Part shown: positions 63,841 through 64,000 of the stretch, in pieces | How positions within the stretch are numbered: the stretch's first letter is position 1 | How the letters are laid out: each line of letters opens with the position of its first letter | Source: Branchiostoma floridae | Lineage: Eukaryota; Chordata; Leptocardii; Amphioxiformes; Branchiostomatidae | NCBI RefSeq assembly: GCF_000003815.2 | Contig: NC_049981.1 | Coordinates: 3,486,666-3,550,665 of the forward strand | Direction of reading: 5' to 3' | DNA length: 64,000 nucleotides | The notes under the pieces: model-generated | The model's database searches: none | Told to the model about the DNA's origin: nothing | The model's input: only the letters and a program-made list of their open reading frames with translations | Position numbers and translations under genes: made by a program

Positions 63841-64000
63841 ATGCTGACCTTCATCATCCTCTGCCGTATTTTGACGTTAGCCTGTCAAGCTAATTTCGAC
63901 ACAGACAGACTAGCAGACAAACATCAATCGCCGCCAGGTGTTGGCATTTCAGGCAAACCTCAAGAGTACCTACTAAGTTCGTTCTTGCCCTTGCTTAAAA
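63841..64000 (+). CDS. Possible first exon of a secreted protein (3' end off window)
   Basis: An ATG at 63841, directly after an in-frame TAG, opens a frame that stays open to the window edge (53 codons). The first residues, MLTFIILCRILTLACQA, have a hydrophobic core and a small-residue end as in a signal peptide; the rest includes KHQSPPGVGISGKPQEYLLS. I do not recognise the family. The Kozak context is weak (T at -3). The frame could be chance, so this is a tentative call. Confidence 0.4.
   Translation, partial: MLTFIILCRILTLACQANFDTDRLADKHQSPPGVGISGKPQEYLLSSFLPLLK

Overview
This is an animal nuclear-genome window: intron-rich genes with GT-AG junctions, tRNA-derived SINEs, 5'-truncated non-LTR retrotransposons, many MITE-like inverted-repeat elements and minisatellites, plus one run of Ns (18,137-18,349). 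The gene content and repeat style best fit a cephalochordate (amphioxus, Branchiostoma). That is inference; the species cannot be fixed from the sequence alone.

Two multi-exon genes converge tail to tail. (1) About 1-14,571, plus strand: a RUSC1/RUSC2-type adaptor (RUN and SH3 domain-containing), cut by the left window edge. I trace 14 coding exons plus one probable alternative first exon; exons 5-9 encode the RUN domain and the last exon the C-terminal SH3 domain. All junctions agree in phase, but the large first exon changes reading frame near 1,081-1,160. (2) About 59,971 down to 19,347, minus strand: a very large polycystin-1-like gene. Its predicted order is discoidin x3, farnesoic-acid-O-methyltransferase-like (FA) domain, sushi, discoidin x8, FA domain, sushi, EGF x3, Thr-rich mucin-like stalk, GAIN-like region, GPS, TM1, PLAT, polycystin membrane domain, and a C-terminal coiled coil. 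I place about 60 exons (roughly 3,900 residues). All 33 discoidin exons obey one phase rule, and only the GPS junction does not close in frame. The signal-peptide exon was not found.

Between the genes (14.6-19.3 kb) are two minisatellites (35-bp and 43-bp units), the assembly gap and a MITE. The introns carry hAT-like, mariner-like and other inverted-repeat elements, several SINEs, and three LINE reverse-transcriptase fragments. Right of 60 kb are a ~190-bp tandem repeat, a ~2.1-kb terminal-inverted-repeat element with another MITE copy inside it, and a possible secreted-protein first exon running off the right edge.

The most notable item is the architecture of gene 2: a discoidin/FA/sushi array on the outside of a polycystin, with a non-acidic residue at the pore-filter position. 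This suggests a large adhesive or ligand-binding surface receptor built on a polycystin-1-type membrane module.
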